64,000 nt of DNA from an uncultured Bacteroidales bacterium (GTDB lineage Bacteria; Bacteroidota; Bacteroidia; Bacteroidales; UBA932), in assembly GCA_900319485.1 (NCBI GenBank), contig ONOQ01000002.1:42503-106502 (forward strand), in the 5' to 3' direction. This document shows, piece after piece, positions 17,390 to 25,262 of the stretch (position 1 is the first letter of the stretch; each line of letters starts with the position of its first letter). The position numbers and the translations under genes were made by a program. Below the pieces are notes generated by a model. It ran no database searches, was not told where the DNA came from, and worked only from the letters and a program-made list of their open reading frames with translations.

Positions 17390-18508
17390 TTAATTATATA
17401 AGGTAACGCCCTCCACCACTCTGGAAATGTTTCCGGAGATGGACGGAGAGTCCGGGCTCAGGCCCAGGTCCAGCGATTTGAAGAATCCAAGGAGTTGGCC
17501 CACCCAGGCAAAACTGATGCAGCCATAGCAGGGGGGCATAGAGGGATTCATTCCGGTGACGATTCCAAGGTCATAGTAGGATTCATCGATGGAAGGGTCG
17601 TCGGCCGATATCACGAGGGTTCCCTTTACGTTGTTGTTGGCCTTTACCTGACGGATGAGGTCAAGTTCATAGCGGCGCACCTTGGGATTTGGCGAGAGGA
17701 GGTACACAAGAAGGGAATTGGGCTTCACCACGGCCTTGGGACCGTGACGGAAGCCAAGGAAAGAATCGTAGGAGCACATCACGGCGCCGTCCGTGAGTTC
17801 CTGGAGTTTGAGGCGGCATTCCTCCGCAACGCCCTTCAGGGGGCCGGAGCCAAGGAACACTGCGCGCTCGAAATCCCGGGAGGCAAGGTCCTTGATGGCT
17901 TCCTCGAACTTATCCAGGGACTTCTCCACCGCGCCGGCAACCTCCTTGATCAGGGGGATGTCCTCCTCAATGTGGTCTATGTTGGCAATCATGGAGCACG
18001 TGAGGAGCATGGTTGAATAACTGCTGGTCATTGCCAGGGAGAGGTCATTGGTCTCCGGAGGGAGGAGCACGCAGAGGATGTTCTCACCCTTCATCTGGGC
18101 CAGTTCACCGTCCTTGTTGCAGGTGATGAAGATATGGGCCACCTTTCCGGCGCTTCCTTCCACGGCCCTCAGGGCGCCCACGCTTTCAGGGCTGTTGCCG
18201 CTGCGGGCGAAACTCACCAGGAGCACCTTGCTTGAAGAGTCGAAGTACATCTGGGGGTTGGTGATGATATCCGTGGTTGCGATGGCGCGCGCTCCCTTGA
18301 AACTGGTGGTGTAGAGGGCGGGCTCCAGGGCGTCTCCGATATAGGCCGATGTTCCGGCGCCGGTGAGCACTACATCGTAGCCGGCGTTTAGGTATTTGTC
18401 CTTGAAGGCTTTGATTTCCTGCTTATGGGCAAGGATGGAATCCAGGGTCTTGAGCCAGACTGCTGGCTGCTGCCTGATTTCCCGGTAAGTGTTATAACTG
18501 TAGTTCAT
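17390..18508 (-). CDS. agaS: AgaS-like SIS-domain sugar-phosphate isomerase/deaminase
   Basis: A 372-residue protein with two SIS domains. The first is near VVLTGAGTSAYIGDALEPA and LLVSFARSGNSPESVGAL; the second is near AVFLGSGPLKGVAEECRLKLQ and LGFRHGPKAVV. This is the AgaS arrangement, which converts galactosamine-6-phosphate to tagatose-6-phosphate and ammonia. I take the ATG giving MNYSYNTYREIRQQ as the start; two codons upstream is an in-frame TTG. It is the first gene of the operon, with a -7 box and an inverted-repeat operator upstream. The gene order with gatZ and an AgaR-like regulator supports GalNAc/GalN catabolism over a glucosamine role. Confidence 0.88.
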   Translation of the reverse strand: MNYSYNTYREIRQQPAVWLKTLDSILAHKQEIKAFKDKYLNAGYDVVLTGAGTSAYIGDALEPALYTTSFKGARAIATTDIITNPQMYFDSSSKVLLVSFARSGNSPESVGALRAVEGSAGKVAHIFITCNKDGELAQMKGENILCVLLPPETNDLSLAMTSSYSTMLLTCSMIANIDHIEEDIPLIKEVAGAVEKSLDKFEEAIKDLASRDFERAVFLGSGPLKGVAEECRLKLQELTDGAVMCSYDSFLGFRHGPKAVVKPNSLLVYLLSPNPKVRRYELDLIRQVKANNNVKGTLVISADDPSIDESYYDLGIVTGMNPSMPPCYGCISFAWVGQLLGFFKSLDLGLSPDSPSISGNISRVVEGVTLYN

Positions 18509-18527
18509 TTGCAATTTTATCAGTAAG

Positions 18528-18535
18528 CAAATTTA
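18528..18535 (-). promoter_or_regulatory. -7 box of the agaS operon
   Basis: TAAATTTG on the minus strand lies 19 nt before the agaS ATG. The inverted repeat at 18553-18597 covers the expected -33 position. Confidence 0.55.
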
Positions 18536-18552
18536 GGTATTTTATCCGAAAA

Positions 18553-18597
18553 GTTTCGGTTTGAGTTTTGATTTTTATTCTACACTCAAACCGAAAC
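18553..18597. promoter_or_regulatory. inverted-repeat operator of the agaS operon, probable AgaR-like site
   Basis: GTTTCGGTTTGAG (18553-18565) and CTCAAACCGAAAC (18585-18597) are perfect 13-bp inverted repeats 19 nt apart. A third half-site, CCGAAA, lies at 18546-18551. The core CAAACCGAAA recurs as CAAAACGAAA and CCAAATGAAA upstream of the PfkB gene. DeoR-family repressors bind repeats of this kind. The sites overlap the -33 region, so repression is the likely outcome; this is inferred. The rest of 18598-18677 is AT-rich, with nothing else recognised. Confidence 0.65.
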
Positions 18598-18677
18598 ATA
18601 TATCAGTCTATTTTATATAATTGACAATCAGCACATTAACCCGAAAATAAAAATTGTTTCAACAGGTTTCGCTTTTA

Positions 18678-19472
18678 TTACGGTATAACTGTTTCCACGT
18701 TTATGTTCATAGATTTCAGTTGCCTCTTTACATTGGAAGGAAGGTTATTGTCCGTAACAATGGTATTGATCTTGTCAACCTCCGCTATGAACGCCAGGGC
18801 GCGCTTGTTCACCTTTGAGGAGTCAAATACGCCAATCACCTCACGTGCGCGGGAAATCATCACCTGGTTGGTGCTTGCCTCGTCCACGCTGGGGGTGGAA
18901 AGACCGGTTTCAACGGAGAAACTGTCTACGCCAAGGAACAGTTTGTCACAGTAGAAAAGTTTGAGGTTGGACTCTGCCAGCGGGCCCACCATAGACATAC
19001 TGGACTCTCGCACCGTACCGCCAAGGAGAATGACGTTAAACCGCTTGTACTTAAGGGCTTCCGCCATTGCGCTGATGGAATTTGTGATAATGGTGAGGTC
19101 GTCGAAGGGCTGGAGGTTCTTCACCACTTCCAGAGCCGTTGTTCCGGAGTCCACCAGGATGGTGTCCCCGTTCCTTATGTACTTTGCGGCGGCGCGGCCG
19201 ATGGCTTCCTTCTCACGCATATTCACCATCTTCTTGAAACTGAGATGGCGCTCTTCTGCGGCGGGTTCCGAGGCCGATGTTGCGCCTAGGATCGCACCCC
19301 CGTGCACCCTCACAAGGAGTTTCCTTTCCTTGAGGATTCTCAGATCCTTCCTGATAGTTACTTCCGAAACGCCGAAACGGTTGCTCAGTTCAGTAACATT
19401 TACCGACGAATCGCTCTTTAAAAGTTGAAGAATGGCAGATCTTCGGCCCTGAGCGGAATCATATATATCCAT
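18678..19472 (-). CDS. DeoR-family transcriptional regulator, AgaR-like
   Basis: A 264-residue protein with an N-terminal DeoR winged helix (SVNVTELSNRFGVSEVTIRK, about residues 22-42, then RVHGGAI). A DeoR C-terminal sensor domain follows (GDTILVDSGTTALEVVKNL, NVILLGGTVRESSMSMVGP, DKLFLGVDSFSVETGLSTP). The family usually senses phosphorylated sugars and represses sugar catabolic genes. Here it stands between the agaS operon and the divergent PfkB operon, with CAAA(A/C)CGAAA-type sites in both gaps. Control of both operons, with a galactosamine- or tagatose-phosphate inducer, is the simplest reading. Confidence 0.9.
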   Translation of the reverse strand: MDIYDSAQGRRSAILQLLKSDSSVNVTELSNRFGVSEVTIRKDLRILKERKLLVRVHGGAILGATSASEPAAEERHLSFKKMVNMREKEAIGRAAAKYIRNGDTILVDSGTTALEVVKNLQPFDDLTIITNSISAMAEALKYKRFNVILLGGTVRESSMSMVGPLAESNLKLFYCDKLFLGVDSFSVETGLSTPSVDEASTNQVMISRAREVIGVFDSSKVNKRALAFIAEVDKINTIVTDNNLPSNVKRQLKSMNINVETVIP

Positions 19473-19496
19473 AGCGGTTTAATTTTAGTGCTGCGG

Positions 19497-19504
19497 CAAA
19501 TATA
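19497..19504 (-). promoter_or_regulatory. -7 box of the DeoR-family regulator gene
   Basis: TATATTTG on the minus strand, 24 nt before the ATG at 19472, matches TAnnTTTG. The CAAAACGAAA site lies 20 nt further upstream, which would suit autoregulation. Confidence 0.5.
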
Positions 19505-19523
19505 GACATTTTTTTATATGAAA

Positions 19524-19568
19524 CAAAACGAAATGATTTTTTCTTGCCAAAATCGAAACCAAATGAAA
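19524..19568. promoter_or_regulatory. two direct-repeat DeoR-type sites upstream of the PfkB operon
   Basis: CAAAACGAAA (19524-19533) and CCAAATGAAA (19559-19568) repeat in the same orientation and resemble the half-sites at the agaS operator. They lie between the divergent regulator and kinase genes. A weak -7-like TATATTAG follows before the kinase ATG at 19620. Confidence 0.5.
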
Positions 19569-19619
19569 GATTTTCCCACTTTTTCCCTATATTAGCAAGG
19601 TAAAATAACACTAATCTCT

Positions 19620-20573
19620 ATGAAAAAATACCAAATAGCGGCCATCGGCGAACTAAACGTGGACATCATCCTCAACGGAATTGAATCGGAACCGGAGATA
19701 GGAAAGGAGAAATTCTGCAAGGATATGACCGTTACCCTGGGCAGTTCCACGGCCATTTTCGCCGCAAACGCAGCCGCGCTGGGAAGCCGCGTATGCTTTG
19801 TGGGCCTCGTGGGCAGGGATTCCTTCGGAGACCTTGTGAAGAGTTCGCTTGAAGCAAAGGGCGTAGCCACCCATTTCATCGGCACCGGAGACACACCCAC
19901 CGGCGCAACCATCTGTATGAATTACGGAGAGGACCGCGCAAACCTCACGTACCAGGGCTCCATGGACGTGATGGGATTCGACGAAATAGACAAGAGCGTG
20001 TTTGACCTCTCCCAGCATATCCACCTCTCTTCCCTCTTTATGCAGAGCGCCCTTCTGCGTGACATCCATAAGGTCCTTGACCTTGCGGCGGAAAAGGGCG
20101 TCACCGTATCCCTTGACACACAGTGGGACCCTATGGAGAAATGGGCCCTGGATTACAGGAGCGTACTTCCCAAGATCACGGTCTTTATGCCCAATGAGAA
20201 GGAACTCTGCGCCCTCACGGGCAAGGCCAGCCTGGAGGAAGCCATTAGCGAGGTCCGTCCGTACCTTGGCGGCATAATGCTGGTGAAATGCGGCTCCAAG
20301 GGTTCTCTCCTTGTGAAAAAGGACGGCTGGCAGAAACTCCTTCCCGCCTTCCTGAACAAGAATGTGGTAGACGCAATCGGGGCCGGAGACAGTTTCAATT
20401 CCGGCTTCATCAGCGCATTCGTGAAAGGACTTGACCCGGAGGAATGCCAGAGGACAGGTAACCTCACCGGAGCCGTGAACACCACCGGAGCAGGCGGCAC
20501 CGGAGCATTCACCTCCCTCGATGCCGTACGCAAAATCTGCAAGGAACGTTTTGGACAGGAACTCCCCCTATAG
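19620..20573 (+). CDS. PfkB-family sugar kinase, possibly tagatose-6-phosphate or galactosamine kinase
   Basis: A 317-residue ribokinase-fold protein. It has the N-terminal GELNVDIILNG strand, the glycine-rich GSSTAIFAANAAALGSRVCFVGLVG signature, and the C-terminal signature VVDAIGAGDSFNSGF with catalytic Asp257 and the GAGD anion hole. ATP-dependent phosphorylation is certain at family level. The substrate is inferred: with AgaS and GatZ nearby, tagatose-6-phosphate would complete the route to tagatose-1,6-bisphosphate, while GalNAc or galactosamine is the alternative. It heads the plus-strand operon divergent from the regulator; the GH36 gene follows after 4 nt. Confidence 0.87.
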   Translation: MKKYQIAAIGELNVDIILNGIESEPEIGKEKFCKDMTVTLGSSTAIFAANAAALGSRVCFVGLVGRDSFGDLVKSSLEAKGVATHFIGTGDTPTGATICMNYGEDRANLTYQGSMDVMGFDEIDKSVFDLSQHIHLSSLFMQSALLRDIHKVLDLAAEKGVTVSLDTQWDPMEKWALDYRSVLPKITVFMPNEKELCALTGKASLEEAISEVRPYLGGIMLVKCGSKGSLLVKKDGWQKLLPAFLNKNVVDAIGAGDSFNSGFISAFVKGLDPEECQRTGNLTGAVNTTGAGGTGAFTSLDAVRKICKERFGQELPL

Positions 20574-20577
20574 AAGT

Positions 20578-22407
20578 ATGAAGAAAGTTTTATTTATAAC
20601 GGCTATTGCCGCAGCGGCTGCGGCATCCTGCGCCGGTCCCGCCGCTGAAAACGCGGTTTTCTACAAGGGAAAGGCGCTCAAAGGATTTGAAGTGGTTATG
20701 GACGCCTCGCCAGTTGACGGGCTTGACGGAATGACCGTCCGCAACATAGGATTTGTCAACACCACCGGCAAGGACCTCCTTGTGGACGCTATGGAAACAT
20801 CGGCCATAACCCTTGAAGGAGGAGACATCTGGTCCCTCCAGCCTTCTTCCACGGCAGAGCGCAAGGACTGGGTGCTTCCCGTCCCCAAGGGCTTCTACCA
20901 GAAGAATTACCTTGGAATGAATGACTCGGACTACGGCGGCGGCATCCCTATGGTAAGCCTCTGGAACGGGGAAAGGAACGTAAGCGTGGGCCTAGCGGTC
21001 CCCTGCCTTGAAACCGTAAACTTCCCGGTTGAGAGAAAGGGAAATACGGCAAGGGCGTCCATCCTCCTGGAACTGGACTCCCCCGTTGTGCTGGAGCCCG
21101 GAGACACCCTTTTTGCCCTGCAGCAGTTTGTGTGGGAGGGAAAGGGAGACTTCTTCAGGCCCCTCAGGGCTTTCTCCGAATATATGCAGGAGGCCTACGG
21201 CTTTGAGATGCCCGTTTCCCCGGAAGACGCCTATGAGCCCGTATGGTGCGCCTGGGGATACGAGAGGAATTTCACCGTAGACGAGGTAATAGGCACCCTT
21301 CCCAAGGTTGTGGAACTCGGTTTCAAGTGGGTGGACATTGACGACGGCTACCAGATCTGCGAAGGAGACTGGACCACCAATGACAGGATCGGCCCTGAAG
21401 GGATGAAGCGTATGACGGACGCCGTTCACGCAGCCGGCCTCAAGGCCAAGATCTGGTGGGCCCCCATGGCCGCAGACCCTGAAAGTTCGTTGGCAAAGGA
21501 GCATCCTGAAATGCTTCTTGTCCAGAAAGACGGCTCCCACGAGGACATCTCCTGGTGGGACAGCTGGTACCTCTCCCCCGTCAACCCCTACACCTGGGAA
21601 TACACGGAAGACCTTGTGGATATGTTCCTGGCCCAGTGGGGCTTCGACGGCTTCAAACTGGACGGCCAGCACCTTAACCTGAGCGCCCCGGACTACAACC
21701 CCGCCAGCGACCTGGATTATCCCGGAGAGGCCCAGGAGCGCCATCCGGAGTTCTTCCAGCACCTTTACAACCGCGCTCAGTCAATAAAGCCCGGTTCCGT
21801 AGTCCAGATATGCCCCTGCGGCTGCGCGGTGAATTTCTTCTATCTTCCTTATATGAACCAGGCCGTGGCTTCTGACCCCACTTCCAGCGCCCAGATACGC
21901 CAGAAACGTAAGGTCTATGCCGCCCTGGCCCCCGGGCTTGCATATTACGCAGACCACGTGGAACTCTCCGACGGCGGCCTTGACTTTGCCTCCCAGATAG
22001 GCGTAGGCGGAATCATCGGCACAAAATTCACCTGGCCTAAGGTCAATCCTGACGCCAAGGAATCCGGCGGCAGCCTCCTCACCCCCGAAAAAGAGGAACT
22101 CCTCCGCAAGTGGGTGCCCATCTACAAGGAAAAGATGCTCTCCAAGGGCCTTTACCGCGGAGACCTCTATACTTACGGCATCGACAAGCCGGAAGCCCAC
22201 GTCATTGAAAATGACGGTGCAACGTTTTACGCATTTTATGCATCTTCCTGGAGTGGAGATCCTATTGAACTCCGCGGCCTTGACCCTGCGAAATCGTACA
22301 CAGTGACGGAATACACTGAAACTGAGCCCCGCTCCTACACCATTGACGGAGCAAACCCCATAATTACGCCAACGTTTGAAGGCAACTACCTCATTGAAGT
22401 CAGATAA
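20578..22407 (+). CDS. GH36 (melibiase-type) alpha-galactosidase or alpha-N-acetylgalactosaminidase lipoprotein
   Basis: A 609-residue protein. The ATG is 4 nt after the kinase stop and gives the lipoprotein signal MKKVLFITAIAAAAAASCAG. An N-terminal beta-supersandwich (about 30-220) precedes the barrel, with VDIDDGYQICEGDW and the GH36/GH27-type nucleophile motif FDGFKLDGQH (Asp362). An Asp in AVASDPTSSAQIRQKR (Asp433) is the candidate acid/base. The family removes alpha-galactose or alpha-GalNAc. Location in a GalNAc-type locus favours alpha-GalNAc, but specificity cannot be read here. It differs strongly in length and motif wording from the RafA-like GH36 at 36427-38643. Confidence 0.85.
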   Translation: MKKVLFITAIAAAAAASCAGPAAENAVFYKGKALKGFEVVMDASPVDGLDGMTVRNIGFVNTTGKDLLVDAMETSAITLEGGDIWSLQPSSTAERKDWVLPVPKGFYQKNYLGMNDSDYGGGIPMVSLWNGERNVSVGLAVPCLETVNFPVERKGNTARASILLELDSPVVLEPGDTLFALQQFVWEGKGDFFRPLRAFSEYMQEAYGFEMPVSPEDAYEPVWCAWGYERNFTVDEVIGTLPKVVELGFKWVDIDDGYQICEGDWTTNDRIGPEGMKRMTDAVHAAGLKAKIWWAPMAADPESSLAKEHPEMLLVQKDGSHEDISWWDSWYLSPVNPYTWEYTEDLVDMFLAQWGFDGFKLDGQHLNLSAPDYNPASDLDYPGEAQERHPEFFQHLYNRAQSIKPGSVVQICPCGCAVNFFYLPYMNQAVASDPTSSAQIRQKRKVYAALAPGLAYYADHVELSDGGLDFASQIGVGGIIGTKFTWPKVNPDAKESGGSLLTPEKEELLRKWVPIYKEKMLSKGLYRGDLYTYGIDKPEAHVIENDGATFYAFYASSWSGDPIELRGLDPAKSYTVTEYTETEPRSYTIDGANPIITPTFEGNYLIEVR

Positions 22408-22425
22408 TCAAACTCCATAACCATT

Positions 22426-23760
22426 ATGAAAAAGATCTTAACCCTACTTCTTATCCTTCCCCTGCTCCTTTACTGCGCCCCGCAGAAGACAGAAGAGCCC
22501 AAGGAAGATGAACAGGAACAGCAGCAGAAGCCCGATGAAGGCGAAGGTGAAGAGCAGTCAGGCGGAGGAGATGAGACTCCCGCCACGGACCCTTACGAAA
22601 AAGCAGCCCCCGAACTTATGGACGGAACGGAAGTCCAGGCTTCAAACCCCATCGCGGAGAAATTCGTGAATGAGGTTACATACCCGGACAAAACCTACAA
22701 CCAGTACACCGAGATCCTCAACTATTATGGCGGCTTCAACGGCAAGGCCTACAATGAAAACGGAGAGGAAGATCCCAGCGGCGTAGTCCTCACCTGGAGC
22801 AACGCCGGCAAGAAGGGCGTATGGCCGGACGGCGACAGGCCCATGCAGTACAGCATCCGCTGGACCGCCGAAGACCTTGTTGAAGGCAGCGCCATGACCC
22901 TCAAGATGCAGGACAACAGAGACTGGAGCGGAGAAATGCCCATCAAGGCGGGCCTCCTCTATGTGAATATCTCCAACCTTGTGCCCGGCACTCAGTACAC
23001 TTATTCCGTCACCGCAGATGAAGGCGGAAAGGTAATCAAGCAGGGCAGTTTCTCCACCAAAGCCAGCAGCACCCTTCATCAGGTGTTCTTCGAACCCGGC
23101 TGCCGCAACGGCCGAGACCTCGGCGGCTGGAAAACCCTGGACGGAAAGACCGTCAAATACCATAAACTCTACAGAGGCGGCAGGATGCAGAGCGAAACAA
23201 TCGGCACCACAGGAAAGAACCAGGTGCGCTTTGAAGGCATAGGCGCCCAACTTGACCTCCGCAACTCCGACAAACTCAGCGCCACCGCCGTAAAGGGACT
23301 CGATTTCCTGGCTCCCGGCATTGAGGAAGGCGGAAAATGGATGCTCACCAACGGAAACTCCAACGGCAATTTCGGCAAACAGTGCTTCGAGTTCGTGGTA
23401 AACAGCCTCCGCGCTGGCAAGCCCGTATATTTCCACTGCTCTCTCGGCCGTGACCGCACCGGCACCCTGGACATCCTGCTCCTGGGTCTTCTGGGCGTCC
23501 CCGAAGGCCAGATCGGCGTTGCCTATGAAGTCACTTACTTCGCACCTGTAGGATACAGCGTATCATCCTCTGAAAAGAGCGGCAACCCTGAGCCCATCTT
23601 CAAGAACACCCGTATGGCCTGGGCCTACTCAGACGTAGTTCCCTACTTCTGGGAACTCGCAGGTGACGGCACCTTCGCAAGCGGCGTGGAGAAATATCTC
23701 CTTGGCGTGGGCGTATCCCAGAAGGACATTGACGATTACCGCAATATGATGCTGGAATAA
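22426..23760 (+). CDS. secreted tyrosine-phosphatase-like lipoprotein (Y_phosphatase3 type), copy 1
   Basis: A 444-residue protein. The signal MKKILTLLLILPLLLYC has Cys17 and is followed by an acidic tether of about 40 residues rich in Glu and Gln, common for surface-exposed Bacteroidetes lipoproteins. A beta-sandwich (about 115-212, VNISNLVPGTQYTYSVTADE) leads into the phosphatase domain. This has GCRNGRDLGGWKTLDGKTV and the P-loop HCSLGRDRTGT, a CX5R motif with Cys338 and Arg344. The domain removes phosphate through a phosphocysteine intermediate. The substrate outside the cell is unknown; phosphorylated glycan or peptide is inferred. It lies 18 nt after GH36 and before its own duplicate. 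Confidence 0.86.
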   Translation: MKKILTLLLILPLLLYCAPQKTEEPKEDEQEQQQKPDEGEGEEQSGGGDETPATDPYEKAAPELMDGTEVQASNPIAEKFVNEVTYPDKTYNQYTEILNYYGGFNGKAYNENGEEDPSGVVLTWSNAGKKGVWPDGDRPMQYSIRWTAEDLVEGSAMTLKMQDNRDWSGEMPIKAGLLYVNISNLVPGTQYTYSVTADEGGKVIKQGSFSTKASSTLHQVFFEPGCRNGRDLGGWKTLDGKTVKYHKLYRGGRMQSETIGTTGKNQVRFEGIGAQLDLRNSDKLSATAVKGLDFLAPGIEEGGKWMLTNGNSNGNFGKQCFEFVVNSLRAGKPVYFHCSLGRDRTGTLDILLLGLLGVPEGQIGVAYEVTYFAPVGYSVSSSEKSGNPEPIFKNTRMAWAYSDVVPYFWELAGDGTFASGVEKYLLGVGVSQKDIDDYRNMMLE

Positions 23761-23791
23761 TAAACCTGAAACTATAAGAAAAAGAATAACT

Positions 23792-25249
23792 ATGATCAAG
23801 AGATTCCTTACATTATTACTCATTATCCCCGTGGTGGCATTCTGCACTCCGCAGGCTACTCCCCAGCAGGAAGATGACAAGAACCAGGAAGAGCAGAAGG
23901 ACCCCGATGGAGGCGAAGAGCAGGGCGGACAAAATACCGATCCCGATGAAGACGACACAGACCTTTATGCCGATGCAGCCCCTGAGGTAAAGGACGGAGA
24001 CCTTGTACAGGCAACCAATCCCCTTGTGGAGCAGTTCCTCACGGAGGTCAACTACGAGGACAAGACCTGCAAGGAAAGCACCAAGGTACTTGACTACTAC
24101 GGCGGTTTCCGCGGCACCGACCTCAACTGGGACAACTGGAAGAAGGAATGGCCCGACGGTGACAAGCCCATGAAATACAGCATCCGCTGGAGCAAGAAGG
24201 ACCTTGACGACAAAAACGCCAAGCTTAAACTCCACCTTGAGGACAAACTGGGATGGAGCGGAGACCTTGACATAGCCTTAGGTTCATACTATGTGGAAAT
24301 CACAAACCTTGTTCCCGGTGATGAGTACACCTATGTGGTCACCACCGAGGCCGGAAAGCAGATCACCGGAGGCAGTTTCAAGACAAAGGACGGCTGCACC
24401 CTCCACCAGGTATTCTTCACCGGCGCCAGCAAGAAGACTGAGGCCAAGCAGAAAGGAACGGGCGTACGCAACGCGCGTGACCTTGGCGGCTGGCCCACCC
24501 TTGACGGCAAGAGGGTCAAATACCGCAAGTTCTACCGCGGCGGACGTATGAACGACCCCTGGGAGACTATGCTCAACAAGCAGGGTAAGGCCGAGGTCCT
24601 CTTTGAGGGAATCGGCGCCCAGATAGACCTCCGCGGCAGTGACGACGTAGTGAAAACCGCTGCTGTCAACGGTCTGGACCACTGCGCTCCCGTAATCGAG
24701 GAAGGCGGCAAGGTGATGCTTGGCGTCACCAAGCCTTCAAACAAGAACTGCGCAAAGTGGCTCAAATTTGACCAGGGAAGAACAGACATTGCAGACGTGA
24801 GCAAATATACTCCCACCGCAGATGAACTGGAGGCATTCCAGCAGGCCTACAGAGGCAAGGTAAAGCAGCTCTTTGACTTCTGCCTTGCCAGCCTCAAGGC
24901 AAACAAGCCCGTGTACTTCCACTGTTCCCTGGGCCGTGACCGTACCGGTACCCTTGACATAATCATCCTTGGCCTCCTTGGCGTACGCGAAGGCATCATC
25001 GCAAAGGAATACGAGGTCACATACTTCGCTCCCGTTGGCTACAGCGTATCCAGCTCAGACAAAGAAAGCAACCCCGAGCCCATCTTCAAGAACACCCGTA
25101 TGGCATGGGTATACAGTGACATTGTCCCCTACTTCTGGGAACTTGCAGGCAGCGGCACCTTCGTCAGCGGCGTTGAGAAGTATCTTACAGAAATCGCCGG
25201 TGTAGCCAAGGCCGACATCGACGAATTCCGTTCACTTATGCTTGAGTAA
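23792..25249 (+). CDS. secreted tyrosine-phosphatase-like lipoprotein (Y_phosphatase3 type), copy 2
   Basis: A 485-residue tandem paralogue of the preceding gene. It has the same layout: lipobox (VVAFC), acidic tether, beta-sandwich (VEITNLVPGDEYTYVVTTEA), VRNARDLGGWPTLDGKRVKY, and the P-loop HCSLGRDRTGT with Cys378 and Arg384. The C-terminal segment PEPIFKNTRMAW is identical in both copies, and the DNA there is nearly so. Copy 2 carries an insert of about 40 residues (TKPSNKNCAKWLKFDQGRTD...) before the catalytic loop. It is the last gene of the operon and converges on the GH26 gene, 13 nt away. Function as for copy 1. Confidence 0.86.
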   Translation: MIKRFLTLLLIIPVVAFCTPQATPQQEDDKNQEEQKDPDGGEEQGGQNTDPDEDDTDLYADAAPEVKDGDLVQATNPLVEQFLTEVNYEDKTCKESTKVLDYYGGFRGTDLNWDNWKKEWPDGDKPMKYSIRWSKKDLDDKNAKLKLHLEDKLGWSGDLDIALGSYYVEITNLVPGDEYTYVVTTEAGKQITGGSFKTKDGCTLHQVFFTGASKKTEAKQKGTGVRNARDLGGWPTLDGKRVKYRKFYRGGRMNDPWETMLNKQGKAEVLFEGIGAQIDLRGSDDVVKTAAVNGLDHCAPVIEEGGKVMLGVTKPSNKNCAKWLKFDQGRTDIADVSKYTPTADELEAFQQAYRGKVKQLFDFCLASLKANKPVYFHCSLGRDRTGTLDIIILGLLGVREGIIAKEYEVTYFAPVGYSVSSSDKESNPEPIFKNTRMAWVYSDIVPYFWELAGSGTFVSGVEKYLTEIAGVAKADIDEFRSLMLE

Positions 25250-25262
25250 TCAGGCAGAAATC

